From positions 248,001 through 312,000 of the forward strand of contig NC_089435.1 of assembly GCF_026210795.1 (NCBI RefSeq): a stretch of 64,000 nucleotides of DNA, given 5' to 3'. Numbering within the stretch: the first letter of the stretch is position 1; every line of letters starts with the position of its first letter. Shown one piece after another: positions 12,298 to 23,600 of the stretch. The notes under the pieces were generated by a model. The model saw only the letters and a program-made list of their open reading frames with translations. It was not told the origin of the DNA and ran no database searches. This DNA is from Rhizophagus irregularis. Lineage: Eukaryota; Glomeromycota; Glomeromycetes; Glomerales; Glomeraceae. The position numbers were made by a program, and so were the translations under genes.

Positions 12298-12476
12298 CCC
12301 TATAAAAATGAAATGTGTTAAATTTGTGTTCATGTGTAAAAAACGTCCAAAAAACACCATTTTGTCCGATTTATGTCTTATTACAAAAAAAATTAAACAA
12401 AATGGTGCTTTTTTAGATATTTTATTACACATGAGCACAATATTAAACAAATTTAACTCATTTCGTTTTTATAGGG
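12298..12476. mobile_element. Fold-back MITE, CCCTATAAAA termini, TSD ATA
   Basis: The 179-bp element is an almost full-length palindrome. It starts CCCTATAAAAATGAAATG, ends in the complementary sequence, and is flanked by ATA (12295-12297 and 12477-12479). It shares termini and the 3-bp duplication habit with elements at 26862, 38037 and 53415. The open frame that runs through it is an artefact of the two arms. Confidence 0.8.
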
Positions 12477-13420
12477 ATATAGTTTATTTATTTTTGGTAT
12501 TTAGTTTGGGTAATAAAGTGGGACGAAATGTGACAATTTGGCCGATCTACAACTTGGCCGGAAGACAATTCGTATTTCGGACAAATTGGCCAAAGGACAA
12601 GTTGGTCTTTGGACAAATTATGCTGAATTCTGGAAAGTATATAAAGGATAGCAGGATTTTTGTCTATTTTCCGAGTAATTTAGCATTGACATTTGTAAAA
12701 GAAGGATCTTCCGAATATTACAGAGCGCCGAGGGAGGCAGTAATAATATTGTTAGAATCCCAAAGATTGTTAATAAAACCCTACCGATTGTTTTCCGATA
12801 TCCTGAATACTTTGTTTGTTTTTTTTATTATATATATATTTGTTGCCAATTCCTTACCGAACGTTATAAATCCATTATTTATTTTCCGTTACTACCTCCC
12901 AATCTACACAAATTCGGTAGCAACAGTTACATCAAGTTCAGTATAAGCAGGTTATGAGTCAAATTCTAACGATCCAACAAACTATAAAGTCTAATAAACA
13001 TGATTGATGAAAATACTTTATCTTGAAACTCATCTTCAATATCTACGCAATGTATTAGCACGAATGTTGGAAAATTTGCTTGCAGTATTTAGAAAAAGTT
13101 GTTTAAGCAAATACTATGAAAATAATTATTTATTGTTCCACTTCGAATGACGTCATCTAATGATCTCTTGAGTTCTTCAAGATTTTTCTGATGTTTTCCT
13201 CCTAAATATTTAGTGATTAAGTTTTTTATTATTTAACATAACAAAATTATATTAATTTCAATTTCAAAAAACAGTAACATTAATAAAATCATGTTTAATA
13301 AAATGTAATCAAAAGTTTAATACTTGATATTAATAACTATTACATATAAAAAAAAATGAAAATATTTGATGAATTTCACTGTTAAAATCATCTTAATTAA
13401 AAATTAAAAAAAAATTTTAA
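12477..13420 (-). pseudogene. 5' part of unknown multi-exon gene relic (block 1)
   Basis: On the reverse strand, around 13140-13215, a clean coding-like exon piece reads KYLGGKHQKNLEELKRSLDD. Its counterparts lie near 27900-27960 and 59700-59830. Around 13050 a degraded piece corresponds to the ARNFPSNANTLWM exon seen at about 27730-27780. The 12530-12640 interval has a run of TTGGCC/GGACAA words of unknown origin. Splice-like boundaries survive in places, but no complete reading frame does. Confidence 0.4.
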
Positions 13421-13571
13421 AATGTATGCTAATAAAATAATGTAAAATTATAATGTAATTATCCATCCAAAAATCACCCTTTAAAAAATAAAAGTTTTGG
13501 ATCGTAAATTAAATGAAGCATAACAACATCAAATGTAATAGTATCATTAGCTTGCCGCATTTTACTTGTAA

Positions 13572-13810
13572 TTTATCCTGAGTATCCGAATCTTCAGGGA
13601 TAGCACTGTTTAGAGAAATTGTAATAATTGAGCCTGTTATTATCTGAATATTCTTTGAAAGCGTAGATTGAATATTCATATTACCGATTGTTATTGAATG
13701 ATATTTTGTTGATAGTTAACAGGTTTAGGAATGTATTCAGGAATTGTGCGAATTTTGTTGAATTTAATTCGGTATACGCATGAACAACGGTACACGGTGT
13801 AATGCCAAAA
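13572..13810 (-). pseudogene. Relic of the Q/N-rich gene family (minus-strand copy, block 2)
   Basis: The reverse strand contains VVHAYTELNSTKFAQFLN, matching the VYHVTYTELNSTEIAQLLN part of the family module, then a YQQ-like tail in another frame, MNIQSTL-like and a C-terminal AIPEDSDTQ-like end. It is shifted and truncated. Its 3' flank (13424-13520) matches that of the block 1 relic. Confidence 0.65.
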
Positions 13811-14394
13811 TTATCTAGTGAATTTATTAAAAGTGTATAAAATTTTAAAGTATTTTTATTTACTGCGATCCGGAATGACAAACATGTTCGATGAGAAATA
13901 TATTTTTGGGAATTATTTTGTTATTGGAGGTAACGTCTGTAATCGACGTAAAACTATTCTTATGTAAATATCTTGTGTATTATTTTATTTTATGTATGTT
14001 ATTTTAATTTGGTTATAATTTTGGGCAATGATATTTTATTGGTTCTTATAATGGGTTATCTAGATTAAGTCCTCGAAGGCATAAGGAAATATTATAAATT
14101 GAGAGCGAATTCCTTTCAGTTAGAAATTATCAAAAACACACCCATGTAATTCCACATATACTGTAATTTTCTTATTTGATTCTTTTTGCCTTTTTCTTAT
14201 AATGAAAAAGTGCCTCATTAATTTATTTTAATTAATGATTTTTTAGAAATAATAATGAAGGGAAAGAGAAATTACATTGTTAGTTTAGAATTTAAGAAAT
14301 TACCTTTTATATCTTGTTAGAATTAGTTTATTATAGTGTAACTCGGGATATATATTAATATTTTATTATTATTATAAATAAATAAGAAAGGATC
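13811..14394. other. Non-coding DNA 5' of the LINE insertion
   Basis: No gene seen. It ends with AATAAGAAAGGATC (14381-14394), the left target-site duplication of the LINE fragment. Confidence 0.5.
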
Positions 14395-15033
14395 AAAAGA
14401 GGAGTATGCGGAATAACCAATAGTAAATGCCCCCGATGCTCGATAGAAGATGAGACATGGGAACATATTTGGACATGTGTTTCAAATAATGCTATGACAG
14501 AAATGAACATTTTTAATAATAGTATTAATCAAATTTTATTGGATAATCAAGACATGTTGGACAAAGATATACCATGTAAAGAATTTACAAACACATTGTT
14601 AAGTATAGCTTCAAGTCGCTCTTTTATAATGACAACTGAAGGTATAATTAGAGAAGTAACAAGAGGTTTAATCAATGAGAAATGGTTAACTACTTATAAA
14701 AAAAATAAAGAACGAAAACTCGTTTTATTGATTCTTAACGAGTATTTAAGTGAGGTTCATAAACAGATTTGGATAGAGCGCTGCAATGAGACAATTGAAT
14801 TGGAGAAACAAATGGGTGTTTTCAAAGATACTAAACGAAAAAGGAACAAAAGTAATGACGATGGAAAACTACTAGATTTGGAGAAATCAGAAAATACTAA
14901 AAACAGTAAAAAAATTAAAAAATTAGTAAAAATAGACTTAGAAGAACAAACAAAAAATGACGTATTTAGATTAGGAGATCATAATAGATTTAAAATAGCT
15001 AGTCAAGTAATTAGTAATTTAGTAAATACTTAG
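14395..15033 (+). pseudogene. C-terminal fragment of LINE ORF2 (zinc-knuckle end of reverse transcriptase protein)
   Basis: The open frame from the truncation point reads KRGVCGITNSKCPRC, then SIEDETWEHIWTC: a C-x2-C-x8-H-x3-C zinc-binding motif typical of the region after the reverse transcriptase domain in LINE proteins. A Lys-rich tail follows, with a basic patch (KDTKRKRNKSNDD) and a stop at 15033. The reverse transcriptase and endonuclease domains are missing, so it cannot move itself. The only internal ATG (14494) lies after the zinc motif. The frame has no internal stop, suggesting a fairly recent insertion. Confidence 0.8.
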
Positions 15034-15229
15034 TTTATGAGAATATATCGTGAATAGCACGCTGGTTACGATAGTTTACACTTTAGAAATTATTCTAAAG
15101 TTTTTATATGGAGAGGTGTAGTTAGAAATAACTAGCTTCAATGTATTTTTTTTGTATTTACTAGTCAATAGAATGCGTTTTAATTTACTAATAAAATGAA
15201 TAAAATACGTTTATAAAAAAAAAAAAAAA
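14395..15229 (+). mobile_element. 5'-truncated LINE (non-LTR retrotransposon) with poly(A) and 14-bp TSD
   Basis: The insert is bounded by direct copies of AATAAGAAAGGATC (14381-14394 and 15230-15243) and ends in a run of about 16 A. The coding remnant is in frame from its very first codon, as expected for 5' truncation during target-primed reverse transcription. The paralogous locus near 55391 reads AAAAAGGATCGTCATTTG without the insert, which supports the empty site. Confidence 0.9.
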
Positions 15230-15243
15230 AATAAGAAAGGATC

Positions 15244-16361
15244 GTCATTTGATTGAGATCATGGATTTCCCGAATGCTTAAAGAATGAAGGGTGTACATG
15301 CAAATCGTTATTGACTACATTAAACGAAACTGGCCATCTAACTTATTTGCATTAAAATCAATTTTCGATTTTAGCTGAATCGATTTAATTCTCAATGTGA
15401 TTTTAACAGTTGCTTTTATTACGGTAGATATTCAATAAGAATATAAAACTGTAAAATAACTATAATTTACGCAGTCGGTTAAAGAGACCGTCATATTATA
15501 CATTCAATAAAATTACTTATTGATTATTCAACTCATCAATTCATCTTCCTTCTTGATTATCTTGTGCAATTTTGAAAGCTATGTAAATTAGTGAAGAAAA
15601 AAATTATTAATGGTAGGCCTGTACATTGATTATTGGGTGACGAACTTGATCAGTTACGGATCCACAAAAAAGTAGAATTTTTGATCGCAATTTATAAATA
15701 AGAAAAAATGAAGGTGTTATTTGTAATTATGTTGATTACATTTTTGGACTGGTTAACGGATTTTGCGATCAAAATCCGAACAATCAGATATGAGTAAGTC
15801 CTAGTGTCGTAAAAATTTTACTTTTTAACATATAGGGTTGTAAAATTACTTTTGGGTTATGTAACTTAATTAATATATAGTGTGTTACGAGTAATGTTAC
15901 GAATAAAGTTAAGAGCCAACAATTATAATATTAAAAAAATAATTATAAATTATTATAAAGTGCTAAAATTTTATAGTGTATACATATTTTTCAAATTTTA
16001 AAAAAATTGTTAAAGAATTTTAATTAGTCCAAAAATTAATTAAGTAGAATATCTCAACAACAGGTAATTCAAATCACGCCAAATTATTTATATATTATAC
16101 ATTCATTCTATAAAATATAAAAAATTTTGTTCAATTTGAATCGCTAATTATAGCAAGAAATATTGACAACCAATGTACACAAAGTATAGTGGGACAATGG
16201 GTCGTGAACAGATCATGTAGTACGTCATTTATATCTTGATTTTAGTAATATAATCAAATCCAAAATAATTAACTACGGAGTATTCTAGTCTAGCCAAAAC
16301 CAGATGGAAAATTTTCATAATGTTGATCAACCTTTCCATTTTTCGTTCAACCAAAAAACGC
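15244..16361. other. Duplicated 5' flank, paralogous to 55391-56600
   Basis: No gene. Ordered similarity to 55391-56600 is plain: GAGACCGTCATATTATACAT, an AAAAGTAGAATTTTTGATCG-like word, ATAGGGTTGTAAAATTAC and CACAAAGTATAGTGGGACAA occur in both, in the same order. The similarity stops at about 16385, where zinc-finger sequence begins. Confidence 0.7.
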
Positions 16362-16673
16362 CTATCGTACTAATATGTATATCTTTGTTTTTTTATGAAC
16401 AAGGACGTGCCTTTTAAGCGCGTCCATTCGACTGAATTGTTTTTCACAATATTGGCAAGGATAAGATTTCACGACCAAATGGATCCTTTTGTGCCGCTTG
16501 AGGTCGTGGTTCCTGTTGAAACCTAATATAAAAAAAAATTTTCGGTAAGTCTCTTAATTAGCAAAGATAAAAAATAAAATAAAAATGATTTGAGGGCACT
16601 GATCACATTTGAAAGGTCTGTCATATAAGGGTAATCTTGAATAACAACTCTTTGGAGGTCCACTATATGAGTA

Positions 16674-17101
16674 CAGTCGACTCTGGTTATAACGAACTTG
16701 TTTGTACCGAAACCTCGCTATACCGAATCATAATTTCCAGAACCGATTTTTTATAAATAATTTCACTGGATATAACGAACTTTTATAATAAAACACTATA
16801 TAACGCATCCGAACCAAACTTAACCAGCCCCTATATATCAGCTATATAATAACTTTATATTTTCTATAACGAACGGTCATGTGACTATATAGTAGTCCAG
16901 GCCAATTTTATAGTGCTGGCCAGAATTACTAGTAATTTTTTCGAAAATTTGTGTTAAAAGAAATTATAATTTTGGCCAGCATTACAAATTTGGCCTAAAT
17001 TACCTATAAAGAAAACTAGTTTGGTATATTATATAACGAATTCACTATATACCGAACTAAACCTCCTGGAACGGAAGGTTCGTTATATCCAGAGTTGACT
17101 G
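16674..17101. mobile_element. pogo/Tigger-like MITE with TA target duplication
   Basis: Inverted ends CAGTCGACTCTGGTTATAAC and its near complement (GTTATATCCAGAGTTGACTG) are bounded by TA at 16672-16673 and 17102-17103. CAGT termini with a TA duplication fit the pogo branch of Tc1/mariner. It carries no transposase. It lies inside zinc-finger coding sequence, and a related end starts at 63880. Confidence 0.85.
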
Positions 17102-17476
17102 TATGTCTGTTTTATTGGTGAAGTACTTTCAGAAGTAGTGTTAGAATTTTGTGAAATAGAAATTGTTGTTGAAACAGGAGTAGGAGTAGGAGTGGAAGTA
17201 GGAGTAGGTTTGGCCGTAAAAATTGTAGAAGGATCATATAATGGTACTAACATTGTTGAACCATTACTTGATTGATTACTAAATGTTGCATAAACAAATT
17301 TGGAGCTATACTGATAGGTAAATTTGTTGTAGCGTCTTGACGAGAAAAGTTATTGATAGATCTTGATATTTGATGATTATCATGATGTTGTGAATTATTG
17401 CCAATAGAGGAAGGAATCGAAGTTTGATAACATTTGATTTGGATTAAAATTATAACCTGAAATTAATTGATTTGTA

Positions 17477-17615
17477 ATGATGTTGATGATGATGATGATG
17501 TTGTTGTTGTTGATGATGATGATGATGATGATGATGTTGTTGATGATGATGATGATGTTGTTGTTGATGATGATGATGATGTTGTTGTTGATGTTGATGA
17601 TGATGTTGTTGTTGA
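17477..17615 (-). repeat. CAT/CAA trinucleotide tract (poly-His/poly-Gln)
   Basis: A run of GAT/GTT triplets on the plus strand gives alternating His and Gln runs on the minus strand, inside the zinc-finger pseudogene. It is open in more than one frame. Confidence 0.9.
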
Positions 17616-18481
17616 GTTGTATAAGCGTTACGAGAATTGATTGAGTAATTATTACCAATATGATTACCAGTATCCAAATTATTAGTTAATGTAATAGATT
17701 GAGTATTAGATGTTGGTAAAATTGAAGAAGGATAACCATAGAGTACTATTAGTAGCTGATGAAATCGCGATATAATTTCCTGAAGGTTCAACAAAAGGAG
17801 GGGAAGGTAAAATAGAAGTTTGTTGAACTGAGGAATCGTGAGAATATTGATGTTGATTAGAAAAAGCGGTAGCTGTCATATCGTTATATTGTCGCGAATT
17901 TTATTGTTGGGAAGTCGTAACGTTCGATTGAGGTGAGTTATTAATATTTATATCCTGGTCTGATAATTGAAATGTCATTGCAGCAATGAACGTCCAATTT
18001 GGTATTTCGAAAAAATTATTGACGCAAGAAGTTGATTGAGTAAGTTCACCTGGTAAATCGAAACCAAAAGATGCTTGAACAGGCGTAGTGGTAGAGATAG
18101 TAGCAGGTGTATTATTAGGAAAATATTGATCGTGAGGGAAATGAGGACGTTGCTGGTCAAGATTCACAGAATGTACAACATCAATCATATTGAAAAATGG
18201 AGAATTGGGGGAAAATTGAACAGTTTTTATGTACAATGAAGACTCTAAAAATTCAGATAATTAAATCTGAAACAATAATATCACTTAAAGAATAATCGTA
18301 AATCGATAGGGATGTGGGTCTTGAAAAAAAGTTACCATATGAAGGGTCCCTGCCTTCTTTTTTATATTTTAAAAAAAAAAATTTTTTTTTTATTTATTTC
18401 AGGTTTTTTTATTTTATGGGAATTTATATAAAGAGTATATTATAAATTTTTTGAACAATTAAAAAAAAAAAAAAAAGAAAG

Positions 18482-18715
18482 AAAATTTTTTTTTTTCCTG
18501 ACCTGGAATCACTTCCAATCAGAACTGTAGTTATTGACAAATGAATTTTAGTTTATTTATATAACCCCTTTTAATAAAAAATTTATATTGTATCAACTAT
18601 AAAATTTTTTTTTTTTCTGACCTGGAATCTCTTCCAATCAGAACTGTAGTTATTGACAAATGAATTTTAGTTTATTTATATAACCCCTTTTATAAAAAAT
18701 TTATAAAAATCGACG
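18482..18715. repeat. Tandem duplication of about 118 bp
   Basis: Two head-to-tail copies share CTGACCTGGAATC, CTTCCAATCAGAACTG and a TATATAACCCCTTTT end, with only a few differences. They lie upstream of the Q/N-rich copy at 18916. Confidence 0.85.
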
Positions 18716-18915
18716 ATCATTTTATTACCTGCATACAATATAAATAATATTGTATTTATTTATGAACGCCCTTTAAAAAAAGAAAATATGTTATACAACT
18801 CAAGGTACTATTGCATACTGTATAAAAAAAAATATAAATACATTTGATTTTTTCTTTTAAAAAAATTTAAAATTTTCACCAGTACAATATACAGTATAAA
18901 CTCAACAATTAGAAC

Positions 18916-19763
18916 ATGGATTATTCTAATTTATCAATAGGTCAAACTGGAAATAACTTCATTAATAATTCTAATGATATTGCTCCTGTGTCTCAAAATA
19001 ATACATTTGAATTTTATCTTCCTTTACCAAATGATACGCGTATTTACCATGTTATTTATACTGAATTAAATTCAACAGAAATCGCGCGACTCTTGAATAA
19101 TAGAATTGATTTATCTCATATTCCCAATCATCGACTTCCATATCATTATAATGTACAGTACAACATATAATTCGGCAACAAATCACCATTCCACAACAAT
19201 CTTTCGATACTATGGATGTTCAACCAATTTATCAAGAATATTCTGCTTGCGATGTATCTTTAATTCTTCCTATTCAACAACCTGTTGATTATCAACAAGA
19301 TACTATCCCACAACAATCTTTCGATACTATGGATATTCAACGTAATTTCCAAGAATATTCAGATGATAATACTAACGATGTATCTTCAATTCTTCCTATT
19401 CCTGTTGATTATAAACAAGACACCATCTCACAACAATTCTCCGATAATATAAAATTTGAATTTTATCTTCCTTTACCAAATGATGCACATGTCTATGTTA
19501 CTTATACCGAATTAAATTTAACGGAAATCGCGCAACTCTTAAATAATAGAATTGATTTATCCCACATTCCCGATCATCGACTTCCATATAATTATAAAGT
19601 ACAACATTTAATTTGTCAACAAATTGTTCAACAACCTGTTGATTATCAACAAGATGCCATCCCACAACAATCTTTCGAAGAATATTCAGATAATAGTACT
19701 AACGATGCATCTTCAGTTCCAAACAGTCCTGAAGACGGGTACAATTCAATTACATCAAAATAA
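18916..19763 (+). pseudogene. Q/N-rich family copy 2, frameshifted, with two modules
   Basis: Starts MDYSNLSIGQTGN and carries the family module (FEFYLPLPNDTRIYHV through HIPNHRLPYHYNVQ). A 5-bp GTACA duplication at about 19154-19163 then shifts the frame and brings a TAA at 19168-19170. In the shifted frame the Q-rich tail continues (IPQQSFDTMDVQPIYQEYS), and a second full module follows (KFEFYLPLPNDAHVYVTYTE through HIPDHRLPYNYKVQ), then another tail and the C-terminal PNSPEDGYN. Relative to the copy at 9369 it has an internal duplication of module plus tail. Leader and 3' flank are similar to the other copies. As written it could make only an 84-residue product. Confidence 0.7.
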
Positions 19764-19854
19764 CTAATGCTAAACCCAAATCATAATTTAAGATAAAACT
19801 GTGGTATTAAGCAAGCTTTTTTTTAAGAGTAGGTTTGATAGATTTATATATTAT
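19764..19854. other. 3' flank of family copy 2, up to the Helitron
   Basis: Similar to the sequence after 9926 (CTAAACCCAAAT, AATTTAAGATAAAACTG, GTTTGATAGA), then the similarity breaks at about 19855, where the Helitron begins. Confidence 0.6.
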
Positions 19855-20213
19855 ACTAGGAAACGGAAACCGTTGGGGGTCCGGAGTGAGAAAATTTTGT
19901 TAATTACTTTTGCAACATTTCGAATTTAAGGTTAGATAAGAAATGTAGTAATCATAAATATCAAATGTAATAATTGAATGTATACGTTAATAAAATTTGA
20001 GTATTATTTGTAAAATAAAATTTAAATAAGTATATCATACTATTATCATGTAATTAATTATTAACAATTGAAAATTGGTAAAAATAAATTCGTAAGAATA
20101 AATGCATAATTAACCGTTTTTTATCACTAATATTTATTCTAAATACGGTAATCTGGCGTGATGATCATATGCGATGTTCGATTAACAAAAGTAAAATACA
20201 AGCCACTATGGAG

Positions 20214-20650
20214 TAAGGTTGCCTGCCGAAACTAAAAAGGAAATTCCGAAAGGTTTCGGCCAATCAAATCAAATGCCGAAAATGCCGAAATTAGGCCGAA
20301 ACTCGGTCTTAATTTTGGCCAAAATTAAAATTCGGCCGAAATTATGATATTGTGTCACGTGACGTTACACAAATTTCCAAAAAAGGAAATTTTGTTTCCC
20401 AGTAAAATCGGAGAAATGTGTCACACAAATGTTACATAAATTTCCATAAAAGGAAATTTACATGTCGATCATTATTCCGGCCAGAATTATAGTATTAATG
20501 TTGGCCAATAATTTCGGCCAAATTTTGGCCTTTCGGTAAAAGTTTCGGCATTGTATAATTTCGGCAAATTTACTTTTAATTGCCTAAACTTTCGGTTTTA
20601 AAAAAGTTTCGGCCTTGGCCTAAACTACTTGATTTCGGCAAGCAACCTTA
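20214..20650. mobile_element. hAT-like MITE nested in the Helitron
   Basis: Direct 8-bp copies of CTATGGAG (20206-20213 and 20651-20658) flank a 437-bp element. Its ends are TAAGGTTGCCTGCCGAAA and the near complement of TAAGGTTGCTTGCCGAAA. The interior is a run of GCCGAAA/TTTCGGC words. It carries no coding sequence. It sits just upstream of the Rep-helicase start codon. Confidence 0.9.
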
Positions 20651-20677
20651 CTATGGAGTTTCTCTATAGCATGCATA

Positions 20678-23600
20678 ATGGATAATAAATTCATAAGCCG
20701 AGACACACTTCGAAAGCGTAAAGCTAGAGAGAATGAAACATCTAGTCAACGTGAAACACGCCTTGCAAAGCAACGTGAAATTACGCGGCAAAAAAGAGCA
20801 AGGGAAAATGCAAATGCTGAAGAGCGAGAGGCGCGTGATGCACGTGACAAAGAACGAAAACGCGTAAAGTTAGCAACAGAAACGGACGAACAACGTGAAA
20901 AATGTCTTAGTTACTACCGTGAACGAAGAAAATACCTGAAAAATATTCAAAATACAACGGCCCAAGACTTGAATTCGCAACAAAAAAATCCGCAGCAAAA
21001 GTATCAAGATAGTGGCGCGGACGGCGCAGAAGATGACGGCGCAGAAGATGGCGCAGACACACATACCGATGCTGGTGTACTTGGTGAATTCGAGCGAGAT
21101 TTTCTAAAGAAATTTCGTAACAAAGTTAATAAATTTAAACATTCGCTCTGCACGACGTGCAATGAAAATTTTCCATCAATTGTAATTATAAGGGGGAATG
21201 CCGATGTTGCCATAAAGAAAAGCAGCCAAAAAAATTTTCGAAAGATAACAATATGGACCCAGGCGAAGTACCTGATGAACTTCGTGATCTCACAGAAATT
21301 AAGGAAATGTTGGTTGCGCGAGTATTTCCCGTGATGTCGGTTTATAGACTTCGTGGAGGTCAGCATGGATATCGAGGAAACGTAATCAACTTTCCTCAAG
21401 ATGTCCAAGAATTTGCTTCAAAGCTTCCTAGGCATCCATCGTTATTAGATGTGCTTGTCATATGTCGTCAATCTGCGAGCAATGCGGAAGCGTTTAGGGA
21501 TTTCAAAGTTTGTCGTGATAAGGTCACTCAAGCGTTAATCTGGTTAAAACAAAATAATCGTTACTACGCTGACGTAATCATCGATCATGAAATTCTCCAG
21601 TCTCTGCCAATTGATGGCACAATTGATGACCAACTTCAAGATATTAATGAAGATATTGATTACGACGAAAGTGAGGATGACGTTATTACACGTACCTTCG
21701 TTCCACTTCCACCCTCAGCCAATCGTAAAGATACTGCTATTAGAAACACACTCGATCGAATACAAAATGAAAATCATCACATAATGTGGCCACAAATAAA
21801 TGGAAATCCTGTTAACGAATTCCAGACGTCAGGGTATATAGCATGCGCATTCCTAACCTTATACCCGACTGGAAGTGCAGACCTTCGCGCAGAACGTATT
21901 AGAGATATAAAGCCTGCCGAGTATTTCAGGTACCTTCTTCAATACAAGGACGGAAGATTTGCGCGTTATGCTCGTTGGCGGTATTTCACATTGAATTCCC
22001 AAATGCGTTGGCGGGCACTACAAGAAGGAAAGGTGTACGTTAAGCAAAATCTTACCGATGCGCAAATTACCGTTACAGATATTCAGGAAAGAATTACCCA
22101 AGGCGATAACTATATGGCCAATAGAATCATGCGATTTGGAGAAGGTTTACGTGGATCTCATCAATTTTGGTATGCTCGATGCAATGAATTAAATGATATG
22201 ATTAAGCAGATAGGACCGGATGGCTTAATCTTTTTTACGTTTAGTGCCGCCGATTTGCATTGGCCTGAGCTCCATTAGCTTATGCCATCTAACAGTAATC
22301 GTGAAACTTCAGCCAAACGCTATCACCAAAATATCGTGGATAATCCTCATATCGCGGACTGGTTTTTTCATAAGCGATTTGAAATTTTCTTTAATGACGT
22401 CTTAAAGAAACAATAGGATTTGGAAGATTGGTGGTTTAGGTTCGAATGGCAACATCGCGGCAGTGTTCACCACTGGTAAAAAAATGATTTATCCTACACA
22501 TATCTTACACATATTGGGTACTCAAAATGTAAAAAATCATACACAAATAATACACATATCATACACATATCGGGTACTAATATATATATCATACATATAT
22601 CAGGTACCTGATAGGTATACTATATATATAAATACCCGATATGTGTATGATATGTGTATTATTTGTGTATGATTTTCTACATTTTGAGTACCTGATATAT
22701 GTAAGATATATGTAGGATATGTGTAGGATAGACCATTTTTTTACCAGTGGCACGTGCATGGAATCGGAAAAAGAAAAAATGCACCTACAATAGAATGGAA
22801 GCATATGAAGGAAGATGAGAACAAAATGAATGAAATTATACAATATCTTGACAGTCTCGTTACCACAATAAATCCAGGACTCGATATGCCTGTTCCTAAA
22901 TGGCATCCGTGCCAAAAGAAAAGCAATGAATTAAATGATGACCAGCAAGACTACATCGACTTGATTAATAAATTGCAACGACATACCTGATGTAGTCCTG
23001 CGTACTGTCTTCGTATCAACCGAGAAGGACAACAAATTTGCCGGTTTAGATATCCTAAAGAAATTGTTGAAAGAACATTCGTGCAAGATGATAACAATGG
23101 ACAACCGGAGCTTGTAACGAGAAGGAACGATCAATACATAAATTCACATAGTCGACTTCAATTACAGGGTTGGAGGGCTAATGTGGATTTAAAGCCAATC
23201 CTTAGTATACATGCTGCGCTGCAATACGTTGCAAAATATGCAAGCAAAGCAGAACCGCGATCGTCAGCCTTTTCGGACGTATTAAATCGAATCCTTAGTG
23301 AAAGTCAGCCAGAAGATACGTTACTTGCTCCGGCCCAAAAGCTTTTATTACATAGTGTTGCGGAACAGGACATCTCTGCCCAAGAAACCTGCCATATTCT
23401 TCTCGGCCTTCCTCTTTACCATTCAAGTCAGCAATTTGTCTTCTTGAATCTTAACAAAGAAGCACCAAGATGGATTTGTGGTACTGGGGAAAGTGAAGAA
23501 TCTTATTCTGTTAATAATGATTCGGGGCGAACGGAGAAATCACCTTTGAAAATATATTGGGATCGACCTACCGAACTTGAAGATTTTACACTATTCCGGC

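Larger units (their letters stand above)
16362..18188 (-). pseudogene. C2H2 zinc-finger transcription factor pseudogene, split by a MITE
   Basis: Read on the minus strand from the first in-frame ATG (18188, MIDVVHSVNLDQQRPHF). A Pro/Ser/Thr-rich N-terminal half is followed by a long Gln/His tract (about 17477-17615), then a Ser/Thr/Pro linker. Two C2H2 fingers close the protein: YDRPFKCDQCPQ joined to FNRNHDLKRHKRIH, and YPCQYCEKQFSRMDALKRH, ending VLVH. Lesions: a TAA in the frame at 17901-17903, frameshifts near 17740 and 17430-17400, and a 428-bp MITE at 16674-17101. The expected intron inside finger 1 keeps its TATTAG acceptor (near 16525) but has no GT donor after CPQ (about 16595). Deleting the MITE plus one TA restores the frame (KQTYSYSGPPKSC). 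The last residues after the second finger run into duplicated flank sequence. It probably once encoded a nuclear DNA-binding regulator. Confidence 0.75.

Noticed and set aside
12284-12946. 220-codon open frame
   Set aside because: It runs through both arms of the fold-back MITE at 12298 and then through degraded gene-relic sequence on the other strand. No family resemblance, and composition is not protein-like.
22463-22672. Open frames rich in Ile, Tyr and His on both strands
   Set aside because: They lie in the palindromic MITE at 22471.
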